In this document: positions 46,554 to 53,985 of the stretch, piece after piece | Position numbering within the stretch: position 1 is the stretch's first letter | Layout of the letters: each line of letters opens with the position of its first letter | Origin: Nocardioides sp. T2.26MG-1 | Lineage (GTDB): Bacteria; Actinomycetota; Actinomycetes; Propionibacteriales; Nocardioidaceae | DNA length: 64,000 nt | Direction: 5' to 3' | NCBI RefSeq assembly: GCF_950101795.1 | Contig: NZ_CATNLZ010000002.1 | Coordinates: 62,001-126,000 of the forward strand | Program-made: the position numbers and the translations under genes | Notes under the pieces: model-generated | The model's database searches: none | What the model saw: the letters and a program-made list of their open reading frames with translations, nothing else | Told to the model about the DNA's origin: nothing

Positions 46554-47257
46554 GCGTCCCGATCCTCGAGGTCGTCGACCTGCACGCGGCGTACGGCCGC
46601 ATCGAGGTGCTCCGCGGGGTCGACCTGCGGGTGCCCAAGGGTGCCGTGATGGCGCTGCTCGGCCCCAACGGCGGCGGCAAGTCCACGCTGGTCAAGGTCA
46701 TCAGCGGCCAGAAGCGGCCGACCTCCGGTGACATCCACCTCGGCGGCGTGCACGTGCAGGGCGCCAAGCCGGAGGAGCTGGCCCGGCTCGGGCTGTGCAC
46801 GGTGCCCGAGGGCCGCTCGGTCTTCCCCAACCTCTCGGTCGAGGAGAACCTCACGCTGATGTCGTACGCCGGGGTCTCCGCGGACGCGGTCCTCGACACG
46901 GCGTACTCCTACTTCCCGCGGCTCCACCAGCGACGGCACCAGCTCGCCGGCACGATGTCCGGCGGGGAGCAGCAGATGCTGGCGATGTCGCGGGCGCTGG
47001 CCTCCGACCCGGCGCTGCTGCTGCTCGACGAGCTCTCGATGGGGCTGGCGCCCCTGATCGTCGACGAGCTCTACGACACCGTCGCGCAGATCGCCGAGAG
47101 CGGGGTGTCGATCCTGTGCATCGAGCAGTTCGCGCGCACCGCGCTGCGGGTGTCCGACTACGCAGCGGTGATGAGCGGCGGCCGGATCGTGGCCAGCGGC
47201 GAGCCCGCCGAAGTTCTTTCGACCATGGACGACGTGATCCTCGGAGGCGCAGCATGA
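46550..47257 (+). CDS. ABC transporter ATP-binding protein, LivF type
   Basis: 235 residues from ATG 46550 (4-base overlap). Walker A LLGPNGGGKSTLVK (Gly-rich variant with GGGKS), signature TMSGGEQQMLAMSRAL, Walker B LLLLDELSMGLAP, and EQF in place of the H-loop EH. This is the second ATPase of the LivFG-type heterodimer. It is translationally coupled to the secreted protein downstream (ATGA). Confidence 0.93.
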   Translation: MSVPILEVVDLHAAYGRIEVLRGVDLRVPKGAVMALLGPNGGGKSTLVKVISGQKRPTSGDIHLGGVHVQGAKPEELARLGLCTVPEGRSVFPNLSVEENLTLMSYAGVSADAVLDTAYSYFPRLHQRRHQLAGTMSGGEQQMLAMSRALASDPALLLLDELSMGLAPLIVDELYDTVAQIAESGVSILCIEQFARTALRVSDYAAVMSGGRIVASGEPAEVLSTMDDVILGGAA

Positions 47258-48900
47258 ACCGCACCCTCATCTCGATCTCGGCCGCAGCGCTCGTCGGCGT
47301 CGTTCTGCCGACGTCGGCGAGCGCCCCGGCCGCCGGGGACACCAAGCCCCCGTTCAGCGGCTACAGCTCGACCGCCTGGGCCGCCCCGGTGAAGGTCGAG
47401 ATCTACGAGCCGACGATCCCGATCCCCGCGACGCCGCAGCTCGAGTTCGAGCTCGGCTACTCCAAGGTCGAGGCCGACTCCGGCAGCTCGCTGGGCCGGG
47501 CCAGCTGGCTGTGGCCCGGCGACTCGATCGGCGAGGGCGCCAAGACCGTGATCGAGAACCTCGGCCTGCCCGAGCAGCTCTCTGGACCGCTCGCCGCCCA
47601 GGGCTACCCGGTGCAGGTCAACGCCTCCCAGCCCTCCGGCGAGGGGTCGCAGGCCGACGAGCCGTTCCCGGGCACCGTGATGCGCGCCAACGCCGGGTCC
47701 AAGACCACGATCGCGCAGGTCGGGTTCTCCCCGGACGGACAGGTCGAGGACGGCTCGGGTGGCGACAAGAGCGGCGGCGCCGAGACACCCGGCATCCCCG
47801 GCCTCCCGGACATCCCAGGGCTCCCGGGCCTCCCCGGTGCGCCGGGCGCCGGCGGAGGCGACGTGCTCGAGCAGTTCGGCCAGGCGATCACCGGCTCCGC
47901 CGGGACCGGCGCGGCCGCCGACGATCCCGGGGCCGACCCGGGCATGCCCGGACTGCCGCCGGAGCTCGCCGCGCTCGTCGACGTCGAGGGCTACACGTCG
48001 TCGAGCAAGAACGTCGTCACCGCGTCGAAGGTCGTCACCACCGCCCGATCGGCCCTCGGTGACGTGTCCCTGCTCGGCGGCACGATCCAGCTCGACGGGG
48101 TCGTGGTCACCAGCACGAGCACCAGCAACGGCGCCAAGGGGACCTCGGCGGGCCGGGCGACGCTCGGCGGCATCACGATCGGCGGCCAGGAGTTCTCCTT
48201 CGGCCCCGACGGGTTCGAGGCCGCCGGCCAGCACACCGACATTCCCGGGCTGCCGGACGACGGCGCGAAGGCCCTCGAGCAGCTCGGCATCAAGCTCACG
48301 CTGCCCAAGCCCGGCCTGGAGAGGAAGGGCGACCAGGCCAGCAGCACGATGGCCGGCCTCGTGGTCGAGATCGACACCTCGCAGCTGCGCTCGCAGCTCG
48401 ACGCCCTCCCGCTCGACGACATCATCGGCCAGCTCCCCAGCGACCCGCCCGAGCTCAAGAGCCTGCTCCAGGCGCTCGTCGGGCTCTCCCCGCGGATCGT
48501 GGTGACGCTCGGCAACGCCTCGACCGAGGTCGACACCGTGCAGGGTCTCGAGATCCCCACGGGCGACATCCCCGACAACGACCCCGGCGGCTCCGGCGCG
48601 GCCGGCGGGCCCGGTGGCGGCGGCGGGACCTCCGGTCCCGCGGCGGGTCCGCCGTCGGCCGTCGACCCGGGCGCCTCCGGCGACGCACCGTCCGCCGCCG
48701 GCGACCTCGGTGACGCGGAGCTCGCCGGCTCCGGCCTGCCGCCGCTGTACTCCATCCCCGGCGCGATCCTCGCCGGGAGCATCGCCTTGGCCGCCGTCGG
48801 CGGCTCCTGGCTCCGCAAGATGGGCGCGATCGCGCTCGGTGGCTCCGGCTCCTGCACGCACGGCCTCGACAGCGGCCTGCCCGACCTCCGAAAGGCCTGA
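47254..48900 (+). CDS. Secreted, C-terminally anchored protein with collagen-like segment, transporter-associated
   Basis: 548 residues from ATG 47254, overlapping the LivF-type gene by 4 bases. Signal peptide (about 1-26). A region with TPQLEFELGYSKVEADSG is followed by a Gly-x-Pro segment GIPGLPDIPGLPGLPGAPG (about 178-196). Then comes a domain rich in VTSTSTSNGAKGTS and a beta-rich block. A Gly/Pro/Ser linker (about 448-490) precedes a C-terminal hydrophobic segment YSIPGAILAGSIALAAVGGSWL (about 507-530) with a short tail. No catalytic site is seen. The coupling suggests a wall-spanning accessory of the importer (inference). Confidence 0.8.
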   Translation: MNRTLISISAAALVGVVLPTSASAPAAGDTKPPFSGYSSTAWAAPVKVEIYEPTIPIPATPQLEFELGYSKVEADSGSSLGRASWLWPGDSIGEGAKTVIENLGLPEQLSGPLAAQGYPVQVNASQPSGEGSQADEPFPGTVMRANAGSKTTIAQVGFSPDGQVEDGSGGDKSGGAETPGIPGLPDIPGLPGLPGAPGAGGGDVLEQFGQAITGSAGTGAAADDPGADPGMPGLPPELAALVDVEGYTSSSKNVVTASKVVTTARSALGDVSLLGGTIQLDGVVVTSTSTSNGAKGTSAGRATLGGITIGGQEFSFGPDGFEAAGQHTDIPGLPDDGAKALEQLGIKLTLPKPGLERKGDQASSTMAGLVVEIDTSQLRSQLDALPLDDIIGQLPSDPPELKSLLQALVGLSPRIVVTLGNASTEVDTVQGLEIPTGDIPDNDPGGSGAAGGPGGGGGTSGPAAGPPSAVDPGASGDAPSAAGDLGDAELAGSGLPPLYSIPGAILAGSIALAAVGGSWLRKMGAIALGGSGSCTHGLDSGLPDLRKA

Positions 48901-48902
48901 CC

Positions 48903-49481
48903 ATGACCACGATGACCCCTCAGATGTCGGCCGGTGCGGACCAGTCCGCGCCCGCCCAGCGGCTCTCGATCGGCCTCCCGCGCGCGGGCAGCCGCACCGG
49001 CTCCGGCGCCGCACCGCTCAAGGACAACCACTACCAGCTGCTGCAGCTGATCCTGTTCTGGGCCGGCGCGATCCTGCTCCCGCTCGGCCTGGTGGTGATC
49101 GTGCTCGGCTGGTACGGCGCCGCGCACACGCCGTACCAGTACGACCAGCTGTCCTACGTCGTCTCCGGCGGCCTGCTCGGCCTCGGGCTGACGTTCACCG
49201 GCGGGTTCCTGTACTTCGGCGCCTGGCTGGCGCGGATCGCCGCCGACGGCAAGGAGTCCTCCAAGCGGCTCGCCGACACGCTGCTCGTGCTCGCCGACGT
49301 GACCTCGCGCTCGGCCCACCAGCGTGACGACGGGGTCGACGTCTCGGGGCTGCCGGTGACCGCCGGCGACGGCACCACCATGCACCGCCGCGACTGCGCC
49401 CTCATCGCCCACCGCGACGACCTGCATCCCGTGGGGGAGAACAACGGCCACCTCACCCCCTGCCGCATCTGCCGCCCCTGA
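48903..49481 (+). CDS. Two-helix membrane protein with C-terminal Cys/His cluster
   Basis: 192 residues, 2 bases after the preceding stop. Cytosolic-type N-terminus (about 1-45), two helices (LLQLILFWAGAILLPLGLVV about 46-68; VVSGGLLGLGLTFTGGFLYF about 86-106), then a C-terminal region with MHRRDCALIAHR and LTPCRICRP. The spacing of His, Cys and CxxC could bind a metal. Family not recognised. Position at the end of the ABC importer operon suggests a membrane accessory. Confidence 0.78.
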   Translation: MTTMTPQMSAGADQSAPAQRLSIGLPRAGSRTGSGAAPLKDNHYQLLQLILFWAGAILLPLGLVVIVLGWYGAAHTPYQYDQLSYVVSGGLLGLGLTFTGGFLYFGAWLARIAADGKESSKRLADTLLVLADVTSRSAHQRDDGVDVSGLPVTAGDGTTMHRRDCALIAHRDDLHPVGENNGHLTPCRICRP

Positions 49482-49497
49482 CCGAGGCCGCGTCGGG

Positions 49498-50709
49498 TCA
49501 GTCCGACTCCTCGGCGGCGACCTTCTCCTCGGGCTTCGCGAGCAGGTAGTTCTCGATGTAGTGCCGGGCGCTGTCGAAGATGTTGACCGCGTGGCCGGCG
49601 TTCTCGGAGAGGTACCACCGGTGCACGAGCATCTCGTGGAAGATCTCGGCCGGCTCGAGCTTGCCGCGGGCCTCGGGCGGCACCATCGCCATGATCGGCT
49701 CGTAGACCTGCTGCATCCACCTGGTGGCGACCAGGCTGCGGTCCTCGCGCCCGAGGTCGAAGTGGGCGGTGAACGACGCGATGTCGTTGAGCATCCGGCG
49801 GGCCTGGGCGTCCTCGACGTCGAGCCCCGTGAGCGCCTGCAGCTCCCGGCTGTGGTGACCGAGCTCCACGACCTTGGGCTGGATCCGCACCCGGTCACCG
49901 TTCCAGTCGGTGACGATGTCGAGCTCGTCGACGTCGAAGCCGAGGTCGTTGAGCCGCTCCACCCGGCGCTCGATGCGCCACAGCTCGCCGCTCGAGAACT
50001 CCTCGGGACGGGTCAGCTCGTCCCAGAGCGCGTGGTAGCGCTCGGTGAGCAGGTCGACGATCGCGTGCGCCTGCACCTCGTGGTCGAGCGACTCGCTGGC
50101 CTGGAGGTCGAGCAGCTCGGCGAAGACGTTCTCCACGGCCACGGTGACGTCGTACTCGCGCAGGTTGTCGGACAGGGTCGGCTTGAGCTCGCCGGTCTCG
50201 GCGTCGACGAGGTACGCCGCGAACCCGCCGGCGTCGCGACGGAACAGCACGTTCGACAGCGACACGTCGCCCCAGTAGAAGTCGGCCAGGTGCAGCCGGA
50301 CCAGCAGCACCACCATCGCGTCGATCAGCTCGGGCAGGTTGGCTGCGGTGAGGCCGTGCGCGAACAGGCTGCGGTAGGGGAGCGAGAACTGCAGGTGCTC
50401 GGTGAGCAGTGCCGCCGGCAGCTCCTCGCCGTTCTCGTCGACCCGGCCCGTCACCACGCCCTGGGGCGTCACCGACGGCAGGCCGAGGCGCTGGAGGTCG
50501 CGCAGCAGGCGGTACTCGCGGAACGCCATCTCCTCCACGGTCTCCTTGACCGCGTAGGTGTTGTCGCCCAGCCGCACGATCCGCACCACGTGCCGCGACA
50601 GCCCCCGGGGCAGCGGCACCACGTGCTCGGTCCAGTCCTCGAGGGGCACGGCCCAGGGGAGCTGGAGCAGGGAGGGGTCGGGCCGGTTGGCCACGATGCG
50701 GAGAGCCAC
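49498..50709 (-). CDS. DUF4032 protein with kinase-like N-terminal domain
   Basis: 403 residues. The N-terminal half resembles aminoglycoside/LPS-kinase folds: YAVKETVEEMAFREYRLLRD (Lys/Glu pair), LHLADFYWGDVSLSNVLF (catalytic loop with D..N), YLVDAETGEL (metal Asp). The C-terminal DUF4032 region (about 230-400) is helical with ERRVERLNDLGFDVDELDI. It may phosphorylate or bind a small molecule; no substrate is known. It converges with the transporter operon and diverges from the SnoaL gene. Confidence 0.85.
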   Translation of the reverse strand: MALRIVANRPDPSLLQLPWAVPLEDWTEHVVPLPRGLSRHVVRIVRLGDNTYAVKETVEEMAFREYRLLRDLQRLGLPSVTPQGVVTGRVDENGEELPAALLTEHLQFSLPYRSLFAHGLTAANLPELIDAMVVLLVRLHLADFYWGDVSLSNVLFRRDAGGFAAYLVDAETGELKPTLSDNLREYDVTVAVENVFAELLDLQASESLDHEVQAHAIVDLLTERYHALWDELTRPEEFSSGELWRIERRVERLNDLGFDVDELDIVTDWNGDRVRIQPKVVELGHHSRELQALTGLDVEDAQARRMLNDIASFTAHFDLGREDRSLVATRWMQQVYEPIMAMVPPEARGKLEPAEIFHEMLVHRWYLSENAGHAVNIFDSARHYIENYLLAKPEEKVAAEESD

Positions 50710-50735
50710 CCCCCGAGGCTACTGCCCGAGACATG

Positions 50736-50749
50736 TAGAACGTGTTCTA
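50736..50749. promoter_or_regulatory. KstR-type operator 3 (perfect palindrome)
   Basis: TAGAACGTGTTCTA is a perfect match to TnnAACnnGTTnnA and a perfect inverted repeat. It sits 10 bases upstream of the -10 box TAGCGT (50759-50764) of the SnoaL-like gene and 27 bases upstream of the divergent DUF4032 start. Confidence 0.75.
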
Positions 50750-50758
50750 GTAATGGTG

Positions 50759-50764
50759 TAGCGT
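50759..50764 (+). promoter_or_regulatory. -10 box for the SnoaL-like gene (leaderless)
   Basis: TAGCGT lies 7 bases before GTG 50772; the operator occupies the spacer/-35 zone. Confidence 0.6.
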
Positions 50765-50771
50765 CCGCGCC

Positions 50772-51221
50772 GTGCAGCTCACCGACGGCGACCGCATCCG
50801 CGGCCTGCTCGGGACCTACTGCCGGCTCATCGACGCCGGCGACTTCGCCGGCGTCGGCGCGCTGATGGCCGGCGCGGTGCTGCGCACCGAGGTCGGCACG
50901 GTGCTGGCCACGGGTGCCGAGGAGGTCGAGCGGCTGTACGCCGGGCTCGTGCGTCTCCACGACGACGGCACGCCCGGCACCCAGCACCTCGTCTCCAACA
51001 CCACCTTCGACGAGCCCGCGGCCGACGGCACGGTGACCGCGACCTCGGCGTACCTCGTCTTCCAGGCGACCGCCGCGGTGCCGCTGCAGCCGATCGTCAC
51101 CGGCACGTACGTCGACACCTTCGCGCCCGACTCCTCGGCGGGCGGCTGGCGCTTCACCGAGCGCCGGTTCGGCATCGGTCGCTCGGGCGTCCTCGAGCAC
51201 CACCTCACGATCACTCTCTAG
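50772..51221 (+). CDS. SnoaL/NTF2-like fold protein
   Basis: 149 residues. NTF2-like cone fold: RIRGLLGTYCRLIDAGDFAG, VLRTEVGTVLATGAEEVERL, TQHLVSNTTF, YVDTFA, WRFTERRFGIG. Members act as small cyclases, isomerases (ketosteroid isomerase) or dehydratases, or only bind ligands. It is under a KstR-type operator with the SDR gene 33 bases downstream, suggesting catabolism of a cyclic or acyl substrate (inference). Confidence 0.82.
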   Translation: MQLTDGDRIRGLLGTYCRLIDAGDFAGVGALMAGAVLRTEVGTVLATGAEEVERLYAGLVRLHDDGTPGTQHLVSNTTFDEPAADGTVTATSAYLVFQATAAVPLQPIVTGTYVDTFAPDSSAGGWRFTERRFGIGRSGVLEHHLTITL

Positions 51222-51254
51222 CCACCCTGTCGCCACCTCCCGAAAGGCCGGACC

Positions 51255-51977
51255 ATGAACGAGCCAGGCAGCCGCGTCGTCGTCGTCACCGGAGCCGCGT
51301 CCGGCATCGGGCACGCCACCGCGGCACTGTTCCGCGACCTCGGCGACACCGTCTTCGGCCTCGACATCCGCCCGAGCGTCCCCGAGGGCGTCACGTACGT
51401 CGAGTGCAACGTCGGCGACCGGGCCTCGGTGCTCGCGGCCGTCGGGACGTGCGCCGCCGGCGGCCGCATCGACGTGCTCGCGAACGTCGCCGGGATCGTC
51501 CAGTTCGGCCGGATCGAGACCGTGACCGAGGAGGAGTGGGACCGGGTGCACGCGGTCGACCTCAAGGGCCCGTTCATGCTGATCCAGGCCGCGCTGCCGC
51601 ACCTGCGCGCCTGCGGCGGCAACATCGTCAACGTCTCGTCCGTCGCGGGCAACAAGGCGCAGCCCTACGCCACGGCGTACGCCGCCGCCAAGGGCGGGCT
51701 CACCCAGCTCACCCGGGCCCTCGCGCTCGAGCTGGCGCCGGAGGGGATCCGCGTCAACGCGGTCTGCCCCGGCACCGTGGACACCCCGATCGTCGAGCAG
51801 GTGTTCCACAAGCTCACCGACGACCTCGACGCCCGGGTCGCCGACCGGCTCATGATGATGCTGCCCGGCGGCGCCATCCGCCCCGACGAGATCGGCTCTG
51901 CGATCGTCTACCTCGCCTCGCCGCAGGCGCGGATGATCACCGGCGAGATCCTCGCGTTCGACGGTGGCATGAGCTGA
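51255..51977 (+). CDS. Short-chain dehydrogenase/reductase
   Basis: 240 residues with RBS gaaagg. Cofactor motif VVTGAASGIGHATA, NVAG for NNAG, catalytic Ser in NVSSVAGN, YAAAKGG (Tyr/Lys), VCPGTVDTP, and ITGEILAFDGGMS at the C-terminus. All residues needed for NAD(P)-dependent alcohol/ketone interconversion are present. Co-transcribed with the SnoaL-like gene. Confidence 0.9.
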   Translation: MNEPGSRVVVVTGAASGIGHATAALFRDLGDTVFGLDIRPSVPEGVTYVECNVGDRASVLAAVGTCAAGGRIDVLANVAGIVQFGRIETVTEEEWDRVHAVDLKGPFMLIQAALPHLRACGGNIVNVSSVAGNKAQPYATAYAAAKGGLTQLTRALALELAPEGIRVNAVCPGTVDTPIVEQVFHKLTDDLDARVADRLMMMLPGGAIRPDEIGSAIVYLASPQARMITGEILAFDGGMS

Positions 51978-52032
51978 GCCGGGCAGCCGACCCGTAGCAT
52001 GTGGCACCGCCGCGGCTTCTGGCCGCGGTGCG

Positions 52033-52105
52033 GCCGCGTTAGCTCAGCTGGTAGAGCATCCGCCTTGTAAGCGGACGGTCAGGAGTTCGACTCTCCTACG
52101 CGGCT
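52033..52105 (+). tRNA. tRNA-Thr (anticodon TGT)
   Basis: Seven-base acceptor GCCGCGT/ACGCGGC, D-arm with AGCTCAGCTGGTAGAGC, anticodon stem TCCGC/GCGGA with loop CTTGTAA (anticodon TGT reading ACA). T-arm AGGAG-TTCGACT-CTCCT. The 3' CCA is not encoded. A weak CCGCGG hairpin lies just upstream (52010-52028). Confidence 0.97.
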
Positions 52106-52119
52106 CCGACCTCAGCCGA

Positions 52120-52767
52120 TCAGTCCTGCAGCAGTGCCTGCATCTCCTCGACCTCGGCCTGCTGGGTGGTGACGACCTCCTCGGCGAGCGCGATCGCCGG
52201 CGGGTACTGCCCGTGGGTCAGCTCGTGGCGGGCCATCGAGATCGCCCCCTGGTGGTGGCGGATCATCATCCGCAGCCAGCGACCCTCGAAGGCTGCGGCC
52301 CGACACCGGGCGAGGAGGTCGAGGTCGGCGCCGTCCAGCGCCCACGGTCCCATCCGGCTGCGCATCAGCCCCTGCATCGCACCGGTCTTCGACCGGGTCG
52401 TCATCGTGTCGTCGTCCATCGGCTCGTCGGGTGCGGGCGGCACCGGGCCGTCCCAGGCCGTCAGCCAGGCCTCCAGCTCCTCGAGGTCGGCGGTCTGCTC
52501 GGCGACGATCCGCGTCGTGAGCTCGGTGAACCCGGTGGAGACCTCGCGTTGCCCCGCGAGGTCGACCAGTTGCAGCCCCTGCTCGTGGTGGGGGACCATC
52601 TCGGCCGCGAACGCGACGTCGAACTGGTTGTGGCCCGGGTCGGCGGACGCTCGCGCGGTCGTCGGTGCGACGTCCGTCCCGCACCCGGCGAGCACCGTCG
52701 CGGCGAGCGCCCCGGCCGCCAGGGCCGTCGCGGCGCGCCGGAGGACGGGCCGGCCGGGTCTGAGCAT
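52120..52767 (-). CDS. DUF305 lipoprotein
   Basis: 215 residues. Signal with lipobox LAGC (Cys29), then the ferritin-like DUF305 four-helix domain with the paired motifs MVPHHEQGLQL and MIRHHQGAISMA. The HH pairs suggest metal binding; some relatives are linked to copper handling. Function unproven. The gene is convergent with tRNA-Thr. Confidence 0.88.
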   Translation of the reverse strand: MLRPGRPVLRRAATALAAGALAATVLAGCGTDVAPTTARASADPGHNQFDVAFAAEMVPHHEQGLQLVDLAGQREVSTGFTELTTRIVAEQTADLEELEAWLTAWDGPVPPAPDEPMDDDTMTTRSKTGAMQGLMRSRMGPWALDGADLDLLARCRAAAFEGRWLRMMIRHHQGAISMARHELTHGQYPPAIALAEEVVTTQQAEVEEMQALLQD

Positions 52768-52856
52768 GCTTCGACCGTAGGTCGCCTACCGCCGGGTAAC
52801 CCGGGGCGAAGGTCCCGACCCGTGGGACCGGCGACCCGGTACGCCAAGATCGAGGC

Positions 52857-53708
52857 TCAGCGGAGCCGGCGTACCTCGAACCGCGCCGGGGGATGGGCGA
52901 TCGCCTCCTGGGCGGCGACCAGCTGGATCTCTCGGGTGCCCGCCGCGAGGGTCTCCTCGAGGATCGCGAACACCGACGACGTGGTCCGGGCGAGCGCGGT
53001 CTCGGCCGACCCCGTGCCGCGCAGGTGTGCGAGGTAGAGCGCGGCCGTGACGTCACCGCAGCCGTTCGGCGTGATCGGCAGCAGCGGCGTCTCCACCGCC
53101 CAGGCGCCGGCATCGGAGACCGCGACCACGTCGATGCGCCCCTCGGGGACCTCGCCGTGCACGACGCTGGTGACCAGCACGTCGCGCGGCCCGCGCTCGC
53201 GGAGCTCGTCGACGGCGTCGACGATCTCGGCCAGCCTGCTCGTCGCCCGGCCCGTGAGGAAGTCCAGCTCGAAGTGGTTGGGCGTCAGGATGTCCGCGCG
53301 CGGCACCACGGTGTCGCGGAGGTACTCCGGGATGCCCGGCCGCACGAACATGCCGCGCCCCACGTCGCCCATCACCGGGTCGCAGCAGTAGACCGCGTCC
53401 GGGTTGAGCTCCTTGACCCGGGCGACCGCGTCGAGGATCACCGCGCCGACCGCCGGGTCGCCCTGGTAGCCCGACAGCACCGCGTCGATCCCGGCCAGCG
53501 CGCCGCGATCGCCGATGCCGGCGATCACCTCGCGCACGTCCACGGGGTCCAGGAGCGGGCCGCGCCAGGCGCCGTACCCGGTGTGGTTGGAGAAGTGCAC
53601 GGTGTTCACCGGCCACACCTCGTGGCCCAGCCGCTGGAGGGGGAACACCGCCGCCGAGTTGCCGACGTGGCCGTAGGCCACCGAGGACTGGATGGAGAGG
53701 ATCTGCAC
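52857..53708 (-). CDS. pdxY: Pyridoxal kinase
   Basis: 283 residues. Ribokinase-like PdxY: ILSIQSSVAYGHVGNSAAVF at the N-terminus, VHFSNHTGYG, YCCDPVMGD, TPNHFELDFLTG, and the catalytic TPNGCGDVTAALYLA (Asp near 222). It phosphorylates pyridoxal/pyridoxamine for vitamin B6 salvage. It is a single gene with a 277-base gap upstream that holds the GMC/ALDH promoter. Confidence 0.95.
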   Translation of the reverse strand: MQILSIQSSVAYGHVGNSAAVFPLQRLGHEVWPVNTVHFSNHTGYGAWRGPLLDPVDVREVIAGIGDRGALAGIDAVLSGYQGDPAVGAVILDAVARVKELNPDAVYCCDPVMGDVGRGMFVRPGIPEYLRDTVVPRADILTPNHFELDFLTGRATSRLAEIVDAVDELRERGPRDVLVTSVVHGEVPEGRIDVVAVSDAGAWAVETPLLPITPNGCGDVTAALYLAHLRGTGSAETALARTTSSVFAILEETLAAGTREIQLVAAQEAIAHPPARFEVRRLR

Positions 53709-53814
53709 CAGGGCATCCTCTCGTACGGCGGGTCTGCGTGGTGGTGTGCGCTTGCCATGGGCACGCGGGTGCTGACCGCTGGTGGGATGACTCGCTCAGC
53801 TGCAGAGTTGCTCC

Positions 53815-53844
53815 GGTCTCGAGACGCCGGTCGCCTCCTCGACC
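53815..53844. repeat. Dispersed intergenic repeat, copy 3 (short)
   Basis: GGTCTCGAGACGCC ... CTCGACC, same ends as copies at 18806 and 38048. Confidence 0.4.
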
Positions 53845-53915
53845 TCCTCGCAGACACAGGGTCTGCGGTCTTGGCGAGCGAGCTCGCAAGGAGCGCAGCC
53901 CCTGGCTCGGACAAC

Positions 53916-53929
53916 TAGAACACGTTACA
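53916..53929. promoter_or_regulatory. KstR-type operator 4 (full consensus match)
   Basis: TAGAACACGTTACA matches every fixed base of TnnAACnnGTTnnA. It overlaps the TACAGT -10-like box of the GMC/ALDH promoter. Confidence 0.72.
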
Positions 53930-53985
53930 GTGTGGCCGCGCACACATTCCTGCGGTATGCCGCCCTGCTCCAGCGAGGTTGACCC

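Larger units (their letters stand above)
53709..53985. other. Divergent intergenic region, pdxY / GMC oxidoreductase
   Basis: 277 bases. It contains a dispersed repeat (53815-53844), inverted CG-rich segments around gcgagcgagctcgc, the KstR-type operator 53916-53929 and a -10-like TACAGT (53926-53931). No gene. Confidence 0.6.

Noticed and set aside
52005..52030. Strong terminator before tRNA-Thr
   Set aside because: The CCGCGG repeat pairs over only 6-8 bases with a wobble pair; left as a minor note in the tRNA entry.
40675..53929. Naming the 40-57 kb region a cholesterol catabolic cluster
   Set aside because: The operators resemble KstR sites but no kstD, kshA, hsaC, cyp125 or mce genes are visible, so only a KstR-like regulon is claimed.
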